From positions 282,978,083 through 283,042,082 of the forward strand of contig OZ010799.1 in NCBI GenBank assembly GCA_963932465.1: a DNA stretch of 64,000 bases, read 5' to 3'. This DNA is from Maratus speciosus. Taxonomy: Eukaryota > Arthropoda > Arachnida > Araneae > Salticidae. Below are positions 42,065 to 54,127 of the stretch, in pieces. Within the stretch, counting starts at the first letter, position 1, and every line of letters starts with the position of its first letter. The translations under genes were made by a program, and so were the position numbers. The notes beneath the pieces are model-generated. The model made no database searches. It saw nothing but the letters and a program-made list of their open reading frames with translations, and was not told the origin of the DNA.

Positions 42065-42337
42065 TATTTGAATTTTACTAAGGAATCGTCTACATTTTTA
42101 AAACACCTATTTTTGAGATAATATTTTGATTCTGAGGCAAAATTTACTTTCGTATACGAAGCAAGAATTCGTTTAGTTAAGAAGTTTGAAATTATGCAGA
42201 TCTATAAAGTAGACTACTAATGCGAACTTCTTTATGAATCAATTGAAAACAAATTGCAATGTGGCAGTTTTTAAAGCATAACTCAAAAACCAATTAGCAA
42301 AATTTGCTCTATACGTATGTTTGAATTTCTGCCACCA

Positions 42338-42413
42338 AAAAAAAAAAATAAATAAATAAATAAAATAAATAAATAAAAATTAAACAAAAATAAAAATAAA
42401 AATAAAAATAAAT
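42338..42413 (+). repeat. A-rich microsatellite, (AAAT)n and (AAAAAT)n
   Basis: A short A-run leads into AAAT tetramers and then AAAAAT hexamers. Confidence 0.9.
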
Positions 42414-42419
42414 TCTGCA

Positions 42420-43250
42420 GGACCGGAGAAATCCAATTTAGTAGAATATAGTACACAATGTTTTTTATATCCTCGTCTGGGTTTACTTTATGTTGCCTAC
42501 ATTTACCTATCTTATGTGTATTATTTTGTTTTGGTTACACTGATGTGAGGGAATTTTATTACTCTGTACATTTATTTTGAGAATTTATGTTGACATGAAA
42601 AAAAAATATATATATATTGGCTTTATTGTAAAATATAGTTTAGGTATAGAAATCTCGAAACTTTACCGAACAATTTAGCCCTTAATTGGAGGATTTTTGT
42701 CTGCCATTACGAAAGAATTACCGGAATACCGACAATCTGAGTAGTTGATTAAAGGGGAAAAATCCCTTCTCGTCTCAGACTACAGGCACAAGTAGATTTC
42801 GAAGTTAAGTACTAATTTTACCAACAAAAACTAATTCAAGATTAGAGAAAAAAACGGTTTAACAATTTTATCTGGCCGCTTTTGACAAGTTTTTGGTTTT
42901 ATTTTTCTGTAAGAGCTGGTTTTATCAGAATCATGTTAATACGATATTTTTTTTCTTCAACCCCTACTTTTGTTTAATTTGTTTTTGTGTAAGAGTTGGT
43001 TCTATCAGAAACTTGTCAGTGTAAAAGTTGTAGATAATATTACGAAGATTTATAATAAATTTAAGCAGATTTGATATTATTAATTGACGATGTTATGAAT
43101 TTTTTTCTTCTTCAACACCTCTTTTTTTTTTTTCTTCTGTCGTAAAAATTGATCCTATCAAAAGCGTCTCAATTTAAAAGTTGTAGATAGTATTAAAAAG
43201 ATTTATAATAAGTTTAAGTGAATTTGATATCTTTAGAATTGACGAAGTCT
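42420..43250. other. AT-rich sequence with a degenerate ~190-bp duplication
   Basis: 'tttgtgtaagagttggttctatcagaaacttgtcagtgtaaaagttgtagataatatta' near 42980 is echoed at 42905 and again at ~43140-43195. A weak tandem repeat of two to three units; nothing coding. Confidence 0.45.
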
Positions 43251-43997
43251 ATCAGTGTCAAATATCTGTCGATTAGTGCCAAAGTAGCATACACAATATT
43301 GCACGTATATTTGGATACAATCCCTCATCTTTTTGCTTCCTTTTAGGAACAACGGATTTCAATGTTATTCTATCGACGATAATTTTCAGAATTTTCAAGC
43401 TATGATTTTCAGACATTCACAAAAGCTGCTCTATATACTTAGCTAATACATTATGCACATTATATTTTGATTGCATTCGCGCATGCGCAGTGGAACATTT
43501 TTTTAGTAAAACTGCTCATTTTGTATCCAAACTTTATTATTTTTTAATTCTGATTACAGAATATTGTGTATAATGTTGTTTGTCATGTATTTAGAAAATA
43601 ATATTTTTTTTATATTAAGAATTCTGCAAATTATGAGCAAAAAACTTGCCGAAATTTGGGACTGTTTTTATAAAAACACTATTTTCTCTGCGAGTTTAAA
43701 TCCTACCCTCATAAAAATGAACACTTTATATTACAATAAGCCACTAATTAATAATCTCGAGTTTGAACGCTTTTGCTACATTAGTTTTTACAGGGCTATC
43801 CATAAGATATTCGTTCATTTTCCATTTGTTGACGGTCCCCTATAGGGTTTCGAGAAAAAAAATCTTAGCGGAAATGTATTACCTACATTATATTGTTTAC
43901 ACACCTACAGTTTCAGGTTAATTCCTTTTGTATTTTTCTAGATATTTAACAAAACGACTAAAATCGCAAGCGACCGGTTACCTTTGGCCATATAGTG
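43250..43997 (+). mobile_element. Solo arm related to the 60307-61877 element
   Basis: It shares an ordered set of landmarks with the right arm at 61340-61877: 'ttcgcgcatgcgcag', 'actgctcat', 'gagcaaaaaac.tgc', 'ttttacagggct(g)atcc', 'tcgacaaaat/aacaaaacgactaaaa', and a terminal GGCCATATAGTG resembling GGCAATATAGTG. No inverted partner lies upstream, so this is half an element. The plus frame 43564-43845 lies inside it and has no recognised domain. Confidence 0.5.
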
Positions 43998-46035
43998 CAT
44001 TCTTTTAAAGTTGAGAAATCGTGAAAAAATTCATTCTGAGATAAATGAAACTAGGGTTCTCGTCTGAGGTTCGCTGATGCATCGTTTCGCAAGGCAAAGG
44101 GTGTTATATCTCTGGATTTAATGAAGATAAAAGCCTGTGGTTTGCGGTATTTAACGCTAAAGACTCAGTAGTTGTTTTTAAGCCAATAATAAAAAAAAAT
44201 GCATTTTCTTTTTTTTTTAGAATTTGTAGCCCCGACCCCTGAATGCTCTTCGTCATCTGTTGAGATTTAGGGTCGAACTTTGTGGACGCTTTCAATCCGA
44301 AATTGAACATTTTTTTCTACGTACCTTAATTTTTACATACAATAATAATAAAATAATATTAATTTTAATGTTAATGTTAGAGTAGTTAATTTATCATGTT
44401 ATTCTGAAAAACATGTTTGTAGAACATGAAAATATTTACTAGAGAATTGATAGCAATTGACATTATTATATTCCAGGTTGACAAAACCGATTAGTATGGT
44501 ATAAAAAATATTCTCAAAAGATGCAACTTGACAAAATCAAGAGTTTGATCAATTGATCGCGATATTATATGAAATAAAAAGCATTACATGAGGGACTTAA
44601 GGAAAGTGTATGATATGAGGCAATCGTCTTGGGTAGAAAAGATTTAAAAAGAAAAGGAGGTTAGGTGTTCTAAAGTTCTATCTCACCATGTATAACGACG
44701 GTTTCTTGAATATGATGGTTCCTTTTCGTTGATACATCAGACACATAAGGCGGCTGCAAATCAAACATTGATTATTTTGAGTAACAGGACAAGAAGCATT
44801 CGAAATAAGTGGATTCAGTGGTATGAGGATTGAAGGTCTTTATTATCCACCAGGATCGTTTCAAACACAACCGAGCTAGGCGGCTAGCGCCGCTGCTGGA
44901 GAAGGGGGCAAAAAATTACATTTTTTATGCTCAGAGAGAGAGAGACAAAAAGGAAGTCATCACAATTACATTTTCTCAAAATGATGGAGTATTGGCAAGA
45001 GTACACATACACTTTCGCCAATTACGTATGCTATATGGCGAGAATACCATGAGAGATGCGGTCAGAGGTTGTTAATTGTATATGAATGGGGGGCGTAAAA
45101 GATTAATATGAGTTATTTACCGCCAACTGACTGCGTAAAAATTATAGTTCTATATGGGTTGCCAAAAATCTTATGGGATTGAGGTGGCAGAAAGCGAACG
45201 TTAATAAATTAAAACAAAATAAAGACAGAGTACGAATAATGAAATGACTAATATATTGCATCTGGACCAACGGTTTCAAATATAGATGTAACATGTCTGA
45301 TTAGTTTCTGCATTTTATCAAAAGTAAGGCAAAAGGATGAAAATTAGAACGCTGTTGCTATGCGGGAAAAGGATATTATTTCTTTTCTTTTAAATGAAGT
45401 GCGCTGCGGTTAAAATATTACAGATACAGAAATATGACTGCTTAATTTATGAAAGGAAAAGAGCGCTAGAAAAAGAGTTGAATTCAAATGCAGACAGATA
45501 ATTAAATTTAAAAATTTAAAAGGGATCATTTTAAAGGGGGGAAAGGAGAAACTATTAATATTATATGTGAAGGTAGACGCCTTCATACCATGATCGGTTG
45601 CAAATATACCGATGGCCATATAAACGATTTGAACAAGAATTCTGCGTGATTTCTCGTATTTCTGGGAAATCACCTAGAATTCTTACTGATTGATATAGTA
45701 TATTTAGATTGATTTAGTTTTTGTTCTGAATAGGGATGAGTATTGTTTTATAGCACCATTCATGTCCCCATATTTAACGTTTTATTTATTAAAAAAAGCT
45801 TATTGCAATTTTATTTCTGTAACATAAAAATGTCACATGGCATATTTAATAATTTACATGCGTGCAAAATGAATCAACAAAATGGCTGTGCTGTTGTTAA
45901 GACAAAAACATCAACTCAGTCCCAATTATTAGACACTGATTATGATGTTAACAGACACTTTCTTCCGTAAAAGTTTATCCTAAGTATAAAATATACATCC
46001 TTGATCTCAAAACACCACAGCACTTGAATGACAAA
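43998..46035. other. No gene recognised
   Basis: Contains frames at 44830-45075 (starts at TTG; Arg/Lys-rich 'RARRLAPLLEKGAKNYIFYAQRERDKKE'), 45410-45673 (minus) and 45743-45970. None shows a family motif, a good start or a neighbouring element end. The 44830 frame has a GC-richer patch (CTAGGCGGCTAGCGCCGCT) and could be a decayed fragment. Confidence 0.4.
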
Positions 46036-46045
46036 ACATCTATCG

Positions 46046-49000
46046 TCTATACTTATCATATCATACTCCTATTATAAAGAGGTAAAAATTGTTTATTTGT
46101 CGGAGATAAGCTCAGGAACTACCGAACCGATTCCAAAATTAATGGTATCAAAATGATCGTGTTCGCCCAACTTAGAACATAGGCTATATCTTATGTCGGT
46201 GCCACTACCCCAAAAGGGGTGCAGGAGCAAAAAACGTTCTAAAAATGCGATTTTTGCGTTACTGAAGGGCCTAGAAATATGAAATTTGGAATATTGGTTA
46301 CTTATAAGATATAAATGGTGTCTAAGAACAGTTCTTAAACAATTCGAAATTTAAAAGGGGTGAAAATGCACAAAAAGCGTTCTAAAAAACGTTCTAAATG
46401 GTAGTTTCTACATAATCTCATGAAATACCAAACCGATTCCAAAATTAATGGTATCAAAATGATGGTGTTAGTCCAACTTAGAACATAGGCGATATCTTAT
46501 GTCGGTGCCACTACCCCAGAGGGGGTGCAGGAGCAAAAAACGTTCAAAAATGCGATTTTTGCGTTACTGAAGGGCCTAGAAATATGAAATTTGGAATATT
46601 GGTTACTTATAAGATATAAATGGTGTCTAAGAACAGTTCTTAAACAATTCGAAATTTAAAAGGGGTGAAAATGCACAAAAAGCGTTCTAAAAAACGTTCT
46701 AAATGGTAGTTTCTACATAATCTCAGGAAATACTAAACCGATTCCAAAATTAATGGTATCAAAATGATGGTGTTAGTCCAACTTAGAACATAGGCTATAT
46801 TTTATGTCGGTGCCACTACCCCAAAGAGGGTGCAGGAGCAAAAAACGTTCTAAAAATGCGATTTTTGCGTTACTGAAGGACCTAGAAATATGAAATTTGG
46901 AATATTAGTTACTTATAAGATATAAATGGTGTCTAAGAACAGTTCTTAAACAATTCGAAATTTAAAAGGGGTGAAAATGCACAAAAAGCGTTCTAAAAAA
47001 CGTTCTAAATGGTAGTTTCTACATAATCTCAGGAAATACCAAACCGATTTAAAAATTTTGGTGTCAAAATGACAGTGACAACGCTTGCTCCAAGATAGGC
47101 TATGTTTTATGTCCGTGCCACTACCCCAAAGGGGGTGTAGGAGCAAAAAACGTTCTAAAAATGCGATTTATGTGTTACTGAAGGGCCTAGAAATATGAAA
47201 TTTGAAGTATCAGCTACTTATTAGATATAAATGATGTCTAAGATCAGTTCTTAAACAATTCGAAATTTAAAAGGGGTGAAAATGCGCGAAAAGCGTTCTA
47301 GAAAATGTTCTAAATGGTAGTTTCTACACAATCTCAGGAAATACCAAACCGATTTAAAAAGTAATGGCGTCAAAATAATGGTGAAAATCCTTGCTCCAAC
47401 ATAGGCTATGTTTTATGTCGGTGCCACTACCCCAAATGGGGTGCAGGAGAAAAACGTTCTAAATTGCGGTTTTGCGTGACGGAAGGGCCTTGAATCGTGA
47501 AATTTAGAATGGTAGTTAGTTATAAGATATCAATCATCTTTAAGGACATTTCCTAAAAAAATAGAAATTAAAAAGGGGGGTCAAAATGCGCAAAAAGCGT
47601 TGTAAAAAACGTTCTAAATTGCAATTTCTATGCATTCTCAGGAAATACTGAACCGATTTCAAATATAATGGTGTTAAAATGATGGTGACAGATCTTGCTC
47701 CAAGATAGGCTATATTTTATATATGTTTCTACTAACCCAGAGGAGATGCAGGAGCAAAATGAGCTAAAAGCGTTCTAAAAACGTTCTAAAAGCCGATTTG
47801 TCACCAATATCTCAGGAAGAATCAAACTGATTTCAAAAGTAACATTAAGAAATTGATGCTGACTGCCTCTGATCTAACATAGACGCTATTTTAAGTCGGT
47901 ATCACTATCACCTAGACGTTGCAGAAGAAAAAAAGCGTTCCAAATTTCGATTTTTGTGATCGGTAGGGGCTAGCAACTTAAAATTAGGCAAGGTACATAT
48001 GTATTACATATAAATGATCTTTAAGAACAGTTTCGAAAAAATTGGAAATTTAAAAAGGTGTGAAAATGCGCAAAAAGCGTTCTAAAAACGTTCTAAATTG
48101 CGATTTCTACTCAATCTCAGGAAATTCCAAAGCTATTTCAAAAGTAATGGTCGCAAATCAATGGTGACAGTCCCTGCTATAACATAGGTTATATTTTATG
48201 TTGCTGTCACTACCATCTGAGGGTTGCAAAAGTAAAACATGTTCTAATTTGCGTTTTTTTTCACAACTGAGGGGTCTAACACATTGAAGTATGGCATGGT
48301 ATTTACTTATAAGATGCAACTGCTTTCTATGAACTGTCGAAAAAGAATTTCAAATTTAAATAGATGAAGTGAGCGAAAAGCGTTATAAATTACAATTTTT
48401 GTGTAAGCTTTTCAAATACCAAACCGATTAAAAAAATAATGATAACAAATTGTTGGGGATAGAACCTGCTCAAACATAAGTTATATTTTATGTCTGTGCC
48501 ACTACCACCAGAGAGTTGCAGTAGCTAAAATCTTTCTAAATTGCGATTTCTGTGATTCTGAAAAGGCCAGAAACTTTAAATATAGCATGGTAGTTACTTA
48601 TAAAATATAAATGCCCTCGAAGGACTGTCGAAAATAAATTCGAATTAAAAAGGGGTGAAGTGAAGGGGAGGTGCGAAAAGCATTCTAAAAAAGTCCTAAA
48701 TTACGATTTTTACGCTATTTCAGGAAATATAAACCAAATATAAAAGCAATAGTTGCAAATCAATGGTAATAGTCTCTGATCCTACACAGGCTATATTTTA
48801 TGCCGATGATTCTACCACCTGGGATTCACAGGAACAACAAACGCTCTAAAAAAAGGCCTTTAAAAGCTTTCTAAATTACGTTTCTGTGGAATATTAGGAA
48901 ATAACAAACCAATTTCAAAATTAATGTTGGCAAATTAATGGTAACAGTTCCTATTTTAACATAGCCCTTTATGTTGAGAGAGGTGGTAGGACTTGGAATT

Positions 49001-49335
49001 TGACATGATGGTTAATTTTAAGATGTAAGAAGATGGTTTCTAAAAAATTCAAAACTTCAAATGAATACTGAAATGGGCGTATTAATTGAGCATAAAAGTT
49101 TCAAAATATTTTCTAAATTATTATTTATTAATTTTTATTTCGTTTTATTAATTTAAGTCTCATTTCTGCCTTCTGCAGTGTAACAATAATGTTTAATCAA
49201 ACTGTCTTTTAAATAGTAATTTTTTTAAATTATTCCTAAAAGCAATAAGTACCTTTTAATAAAATAAAATATTACCTTTTAATAAAATAAAAATTTAGTT
49301 AGTACCTTTTAATAAAAATTAGACATATAAATATC
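46046..49335 (+). mobile_element. Helitron copy 1 (non-autonomous), 3' end missing
   Basis: The 5' region TCTATACTTATC...CCTATTATAAAGAGG and 'aactaccgaaccgattcc' is a typical arthropod Helitron start. Six clear ~305-bp units follow (AGGCTATAT landmarks at 46181, 46487, 46792, 47097, 47403, 47707), then about five diverged units. The end matches copies 2 and 3 up to CACTTGGCATA and is then replaced by another Helitron. No Rep/helicase frame exists. Exact start is uncertain (46039 or 46046). Confidence 0.75.
46130..47810 (+). repeat. ~305-bp tandem repeat inside Helitron copy 1
   Basis: Each unit runs from 'ccaaaccgattccaaaa' through GTCGGTGCCACTACCCC, 'gaagggcctagaaatatgaaatttg' and 'aaaaagcgttctaaaaaacgttctaaat'. 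The first three are almost identical, showing recent expansion. Small frames here belong to the repeat. Confidence 0.88.
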
Positions 49336-51372
49336 ACTTGGCATATCTCTCTATATAAAAGCCGTTCTCTGTGTGTATGTCCTCTATACAAATATTTAAT
49401 TTTTGACCGATTTGCACGAAACATGCTGTACATAGGCTTTAGAACGTGGAATAGATCCCTGTCACCTTTAAAAAATCCTCAGACCAATATTTATCCTTTT
49501 TTTCTGTCATCTTTCATAATTTAACATTATAGAAATATCTCATTTTAAATTTTCAAATTCAATAGCTTCTTTCCTGTTGCCACACATCTAAAAAACTGCT
49601 CAATAATTAAAAAAAAATTGATAACTCGAGTACTTTGTCTTATTAGCCAATAAAATTTCAGACTCGACTGCTATATTTTTACATTTTTGAAATCGACGTC
49701 ATTCTAATCAGATAATGCACATTTTTCATATATTTATGTAAAAACTTTAACTAAGCATGTTTTAAAATGACCTTAGAAGTACTTTAGTTGAATGTTAAAA
49801 AATCTATTTTAATGAAGTCGTTTCAATATCAAGAATCAATTAAGGAAAATGACAATAGTAAAAAAAAAATCGTTTGCTAGATATGACGTCAATGTCATCA
49901 ATATAATTTCAAACTGGCTCTAAAAACTGGATGCTACAATTTAGTCCCTATTTCTTTGTAATCTTTAATTATATCATTTAGATAAATGTTTTAATACCTG
50001 AAATGCAGTGATAACATTCTACGATTTGTATCGAATACGGTTATATAAAATACGATTTTTGTACGATTTATATTAAATAGAAATTATAGCTACTATTTTT
50101 TAGGGTAAGATTTTTTTCTTTTTTAAACAAAATTTCATGACTGACAGACTTTTTTGTTAGACGTTGAAATAATGGGATGCATGATGTTTAGAGATCAAAT
50201 TGCAGTAAAAGCGTAATTTATGGTACTGTTAGGTTGTTGCCACCAAAAATATGGTGCTAGGCGTTACTCATAGATATGTCTTTTCTTCATAATATTGCAT
50301 TAATAGCAAACGGATATATCTTTCTGAAATGGGTTACAGGTATATTTAAAAATACATCCGTGATTGAAAATTAATTTAAAATGGATAAACAATCCGTAAA
50401 TTGAGATAAGCTTTAAAAAAAAAAAATACTGAAAGTACTTTTTGTATTCTATTAGATTTTGGAATAATCAAATGCTCGATGTTTAAAGGTCATGTTGCAG
50501 TAAAAGTTAAATTTATGGTTGGGTTAGGTTATTGCCACCAACAATAGGATGCTAGAGTTACTCATAGTTCATCAATGTCTTTACTTTATAATATTGCATT
50601 AAGAGCAAACAGGTATATCTTTCGTAATTGGGCTGCATGTAAAGATGAGATTTCCACGTTTTTGCACACCGGTATATTCTTAAAGAAAATGTTGTTCTGT
50701 TAAATCAAGAGAGTGTCCCGATTAAATGAAATATCATTTACTCTAACAAAATACTGGTGTGAAAAAATGCGGAAATCTTATCCCTGGCTGCATGCAAATC
50801 AAAAATATCCATGATTGAAAATTACTTTAAAATCAATTCACGTGAAAAAATTGAGATACAATGTTCAAATAAATTTCATTTGACAGAAGCTTTTTCTATT
50901 CGACAGTGTGAAAAACGAAATTGTATGATGATCATAAGTTAAAAAAATTTTAGTAAAGGCAAAATTTATGGGTTAGATCATTTCCATCATCAGTATAATG
51001 TCACAACTGGCATTGTGTTTGTAGTTTTTTTTTTGTATATATATATTCTGAAGATGACTCAATGAAAGAGTCGAAACATGTAAATTTTTTATATTTTTAA
51101 TATTTTTTATTATTTAAATGACGCTTTTTAAGCAAATAATTGTACTTTAATATATGTTATGACATTTGTTTGGAATATAGATTATTATGGTATAGTTAAT
51201 AGTAGACGCAATTAAAACTTTTTTACTTATATTTCTTATCGGTTTTTTAACGATTCGTGGATGGTAATGCACCAATCTCAGTTATTGTCACTGCCGTATT
51301 ATTTCATTTTAATGTATTTTACCCTGGTGGACCATTATTACTGACACGAGCGAAGCCGGGTAGATCTGCTAG
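49336..51372 (+). mobile_element. Helitron of a second family, 2.04 kb
   Basis: It starts TCTCTCTATATAAAAGCCG after an A, and ends ACGAGCGAAGCCGGGTAGATCTGCTAG followed by T, which are classic Helitron ends (5' TC, 3' CTRR before T). Inside are two ~300-bp units (starting ~50205 and ~50495), with shared 'tgccaccaa' and 'ataatattgcatta' segments, and a MITE. No Rep/helicase frame is present. Confidence 0.75.
50640..50785. mobile_element. MITE with 9-bp duplication (Mutator-like), 146 bp
   Basis: GGCTGCATG occurs directly before (50631-50639) and directly after (50786-50794). Imperfect ~35-bp inverted ends share AGATTTCC, TTTTT, CACACC and GTAT in order. A 9-bp duplication is typical of Mutator-like elements. 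It sits in the second repeat unit of the Helitron; the first unit lacks it. Confidence 0.82.
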
Positions 51373-54126
51373 TCTTATCTTATCTTACTCCTATTATAAA
51401 GAGGAAAAAATTGTTTATTTGTAGGAAGTAAGCTCTGGAACTACCGAACCGATTCCAAAAGTAATGGTATCAAAATGATGGTGTTAGTCTAACTTAGAAC
51501 ATAGGCTATATCTTATGTCGGTGCCACTACCCCAAAGAGGGTGTAGGATCAAAAAACGTTCTAAAAATGCGATTTTAGCGTTACTGAAGGGCCTAGAAAT
51601 ATGAAATTTTGAATATTAGTTACTTATAAGATATAAATGATGTCTAAGAACAGTTCTTAAACAATTCGAAATTTAAAAGGGGTGAAAATGCAAAAAGAGC
51701 GTTCTAAAAAACGTTCTGAATGGTAGTTTCTACACAATCTCAGGAAATACCAAAGCGATTTAAAAAATAATGGTGTCAAAATATTGGTGTCAAAATGACG
51801 GTGACAACCCTTGCTCCAACATAGGCTATGTTTTATGTCGGTGCCACTACACGAAAGGGGGTGCAGGAGAAAAAAACGTTCTAAAAATGCGATTTTTGCG
51901 TTACCGAAGGGCCTAGAAATATGAAATTTGAAATATTAGCTACTTATTAGATATAAAGGAATTCTAAGAACAGTTCTTAAACGATTCGAAATTTAAAAGG
52001 GTGAAAATGCGCGAAAAGCGTTCTAAAAAAAGTTCTAATGATGGTTTCTACACAATCTCAGGAAATACCAAACCGATCTAAAAAATAATGGTGAATGATC
52101 AAAATGATGGTGACAACTCTTGCTCCAACATAGGCGATGTTTTATGTCGGTGCCACTACCCCAAAGGGGGTGCAGGAGAATAACGTTCTAAATTGCGGCT
52201 TTTGCGTTACGGAAGGGCCTAGAATCGTGAAATTTGGAATGGTAGTTAGTTATAAGATATCAATGATCTCTAAGGACATTTCCTAAAAAATCAAAATTTA
52301 AAAGGGGGTCAAAATGCGCAAAAAAAGTTGTAAAAAAAGTTCTAAATTGCAATTTCTGAGCAATCTCAGGACGTACTGAACCGATTCCAAATATAATGGT
52401 GTAAAAATGAAGTTGACAGCTCTTTCTCCAAGATAGGCTATATTTTATATCTGTTTCCACTACCCCAGAGGAGATGCAGGAGCGAAATGCGTGAAAAGCG
52501 TTCTAAAAACGTTCTAAATGCCGATTTGTCGGCAATATCTCAGGAAGAATGAATCTGATTTCAAACGTAATAGTAGGAAATTGATGTTGACAGCCTCTGC
52601 TCTAACATAGACGCTGTTTTATGTCGGTATCACTATCACCAAGACGTTGCAGGAGCAAAAAAGCGTTCTAAATTTCGATTTTTGTGATCAGTAGGGGCTA
52701 GCAACTTAAAATTAGGTAAGGTACATGTTTATTAGATATAACTGATCTTTAAGAACAGTTTCGAAAAAATTGGAAATTTAAAAAGGGGTGAAAATGCGCG
52801 AAAAGCGTCCTAAAAACGTTCTAAATTGCGATTTCTACTCAATCTCTGGAAATACTAAAGCTATTTCAAAAGTAATGGTTGCAAATCAATGGTGACAGAC
52901 CCTGCTATAACATAGGTTATATTTTATGTTGCTGTCACTACCATCTGAGGGTTGCAAAAGCAAAACATGTTCTAATTTGCGTTTTTTGCACAACTGAGGG
53001 GTCTAACACTTTGAAGTATGGCATGGTATTTACTTACAAGATGCAACTGCTTTCTAAGAACAGTCGAAAGAAAATTTCAAATTAAAAAAAAATGAAGTGA
53101 GTGAAAAGCGTTATAAATTACAATTTTTAAGCAAAGTTATAAATTACAAAACCGATTAAAAAAATAATGATGACAAATTTTGGTGATAGAACCTGCTCAA
53201 ACATAAGCTATATTTTATGTCTGTTCCACTACCACCAGAGGGTTGCAAGAGCTAAAAACTTTCTAAATTGCGATTTCTGTTATACTGAAAAGGTCAGAAA
53301 CTTTAAATATGACATGGTAGTTACTTATAAAATATAAATGCCCTCGTAGGAGCGTCGAAAATAAATTCGAATTAAAAAGGGGTGAAGCGAAGGGGAGGTG
53401 CAAAAAGCATTCTAAAAAAGTTCTAAATTACGATTCTATGCAGTTTCAGGGAATATAAACCGATTATGAAAGTAATAGTTGCGAATCAATGGTAACAGTC
53501 TCTTATCCTACACAGGCTATATTTTATGCCGGTGATTCTACCACCTGGGATTCACAGGAACAACAAACGTTCTAAAAAAGGCCTTTAAAAGCTTTTTAAA
53601 TTACGTTTCTGTGGAATATTAGAAAATAACAAACCGATTTCAAAATTAATGTTGACAAATTAATGGTGACAGTTCCTGTTTCAACATAGCCCTTTATGCT
53701 GAGAGAGGGGGTAGGACTTGGAATTTGACATGATGGTTAATTTTAAGATGTAAGAAGATGGTTTCTAAAAAATTCAAAACTTCAAATGAATACTGAAATG
53801 AGCGTATTAATTGAGCATAAAAGTTTCAAAATATTTTCTAAATTATCATTTATTTAGTTTTATTTCATTTTATTAATTTAAGTCCTAATTTCTGCCTAAT
53901 GCAGTGTAATAAGGATGTTTAATCAAACTGTGTTTTAAATAGTAATTTTTGAATTATTCCTAAAAATAGTAAGTAACTTTTAATAAAAAAAAACCTTTTA
54001 ATAAAATAAAATATTACCTTTTAATAAAATAAAAATTTAATTAGTACCTTTTAATAAAAATTAGACATATAAATATCACTTGGCATATTTCAAATATTAC
54101 GCGAGCAAAGCCGCGGGGTTTGCTAG
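51373..54126 (+). mobile_element. Helitron copy 2, 2.75 kb, complete ends
   Basis: Starts TCTTATCTTATCTTACTCC at the very base after the CTAG of the preceding Helitron, then CTATTATAAAGAGG. It ends ACGCGAGCAAAGCCGCGGGGTTTGCTAG with T next. An AGCAAA/TTTGCT hairpin with CC/GG stem forms at the 3' end. It has fewer 305-bp units than copy 1, and the same series of diverged units in the same order, so copies 1 and 2 share ancestry. Confidence 0.8.
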
Positions 54127-54127
54127 T
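54101..54127 (+). terminator. Helitron 3' hairpin and CTAG end (copy 2)
   Basis: GCGAGCAAAGCCGCGGGG then TTTGCTAGT: a short stem-loop (AGCAAA...TTTGCT, CC...GG) running into CTAG/T, the rolling-circle termination signal of this family. Identical wording at copy 3 (57785-57811). Confidence 0.7.

Noticed and set aside
44830..45075. Arg/Lys-rich frame starting at TTG
   Set aside because: It lacks an ATG, a recognised motif and supporting context. Kept only as a note in the regional entry.
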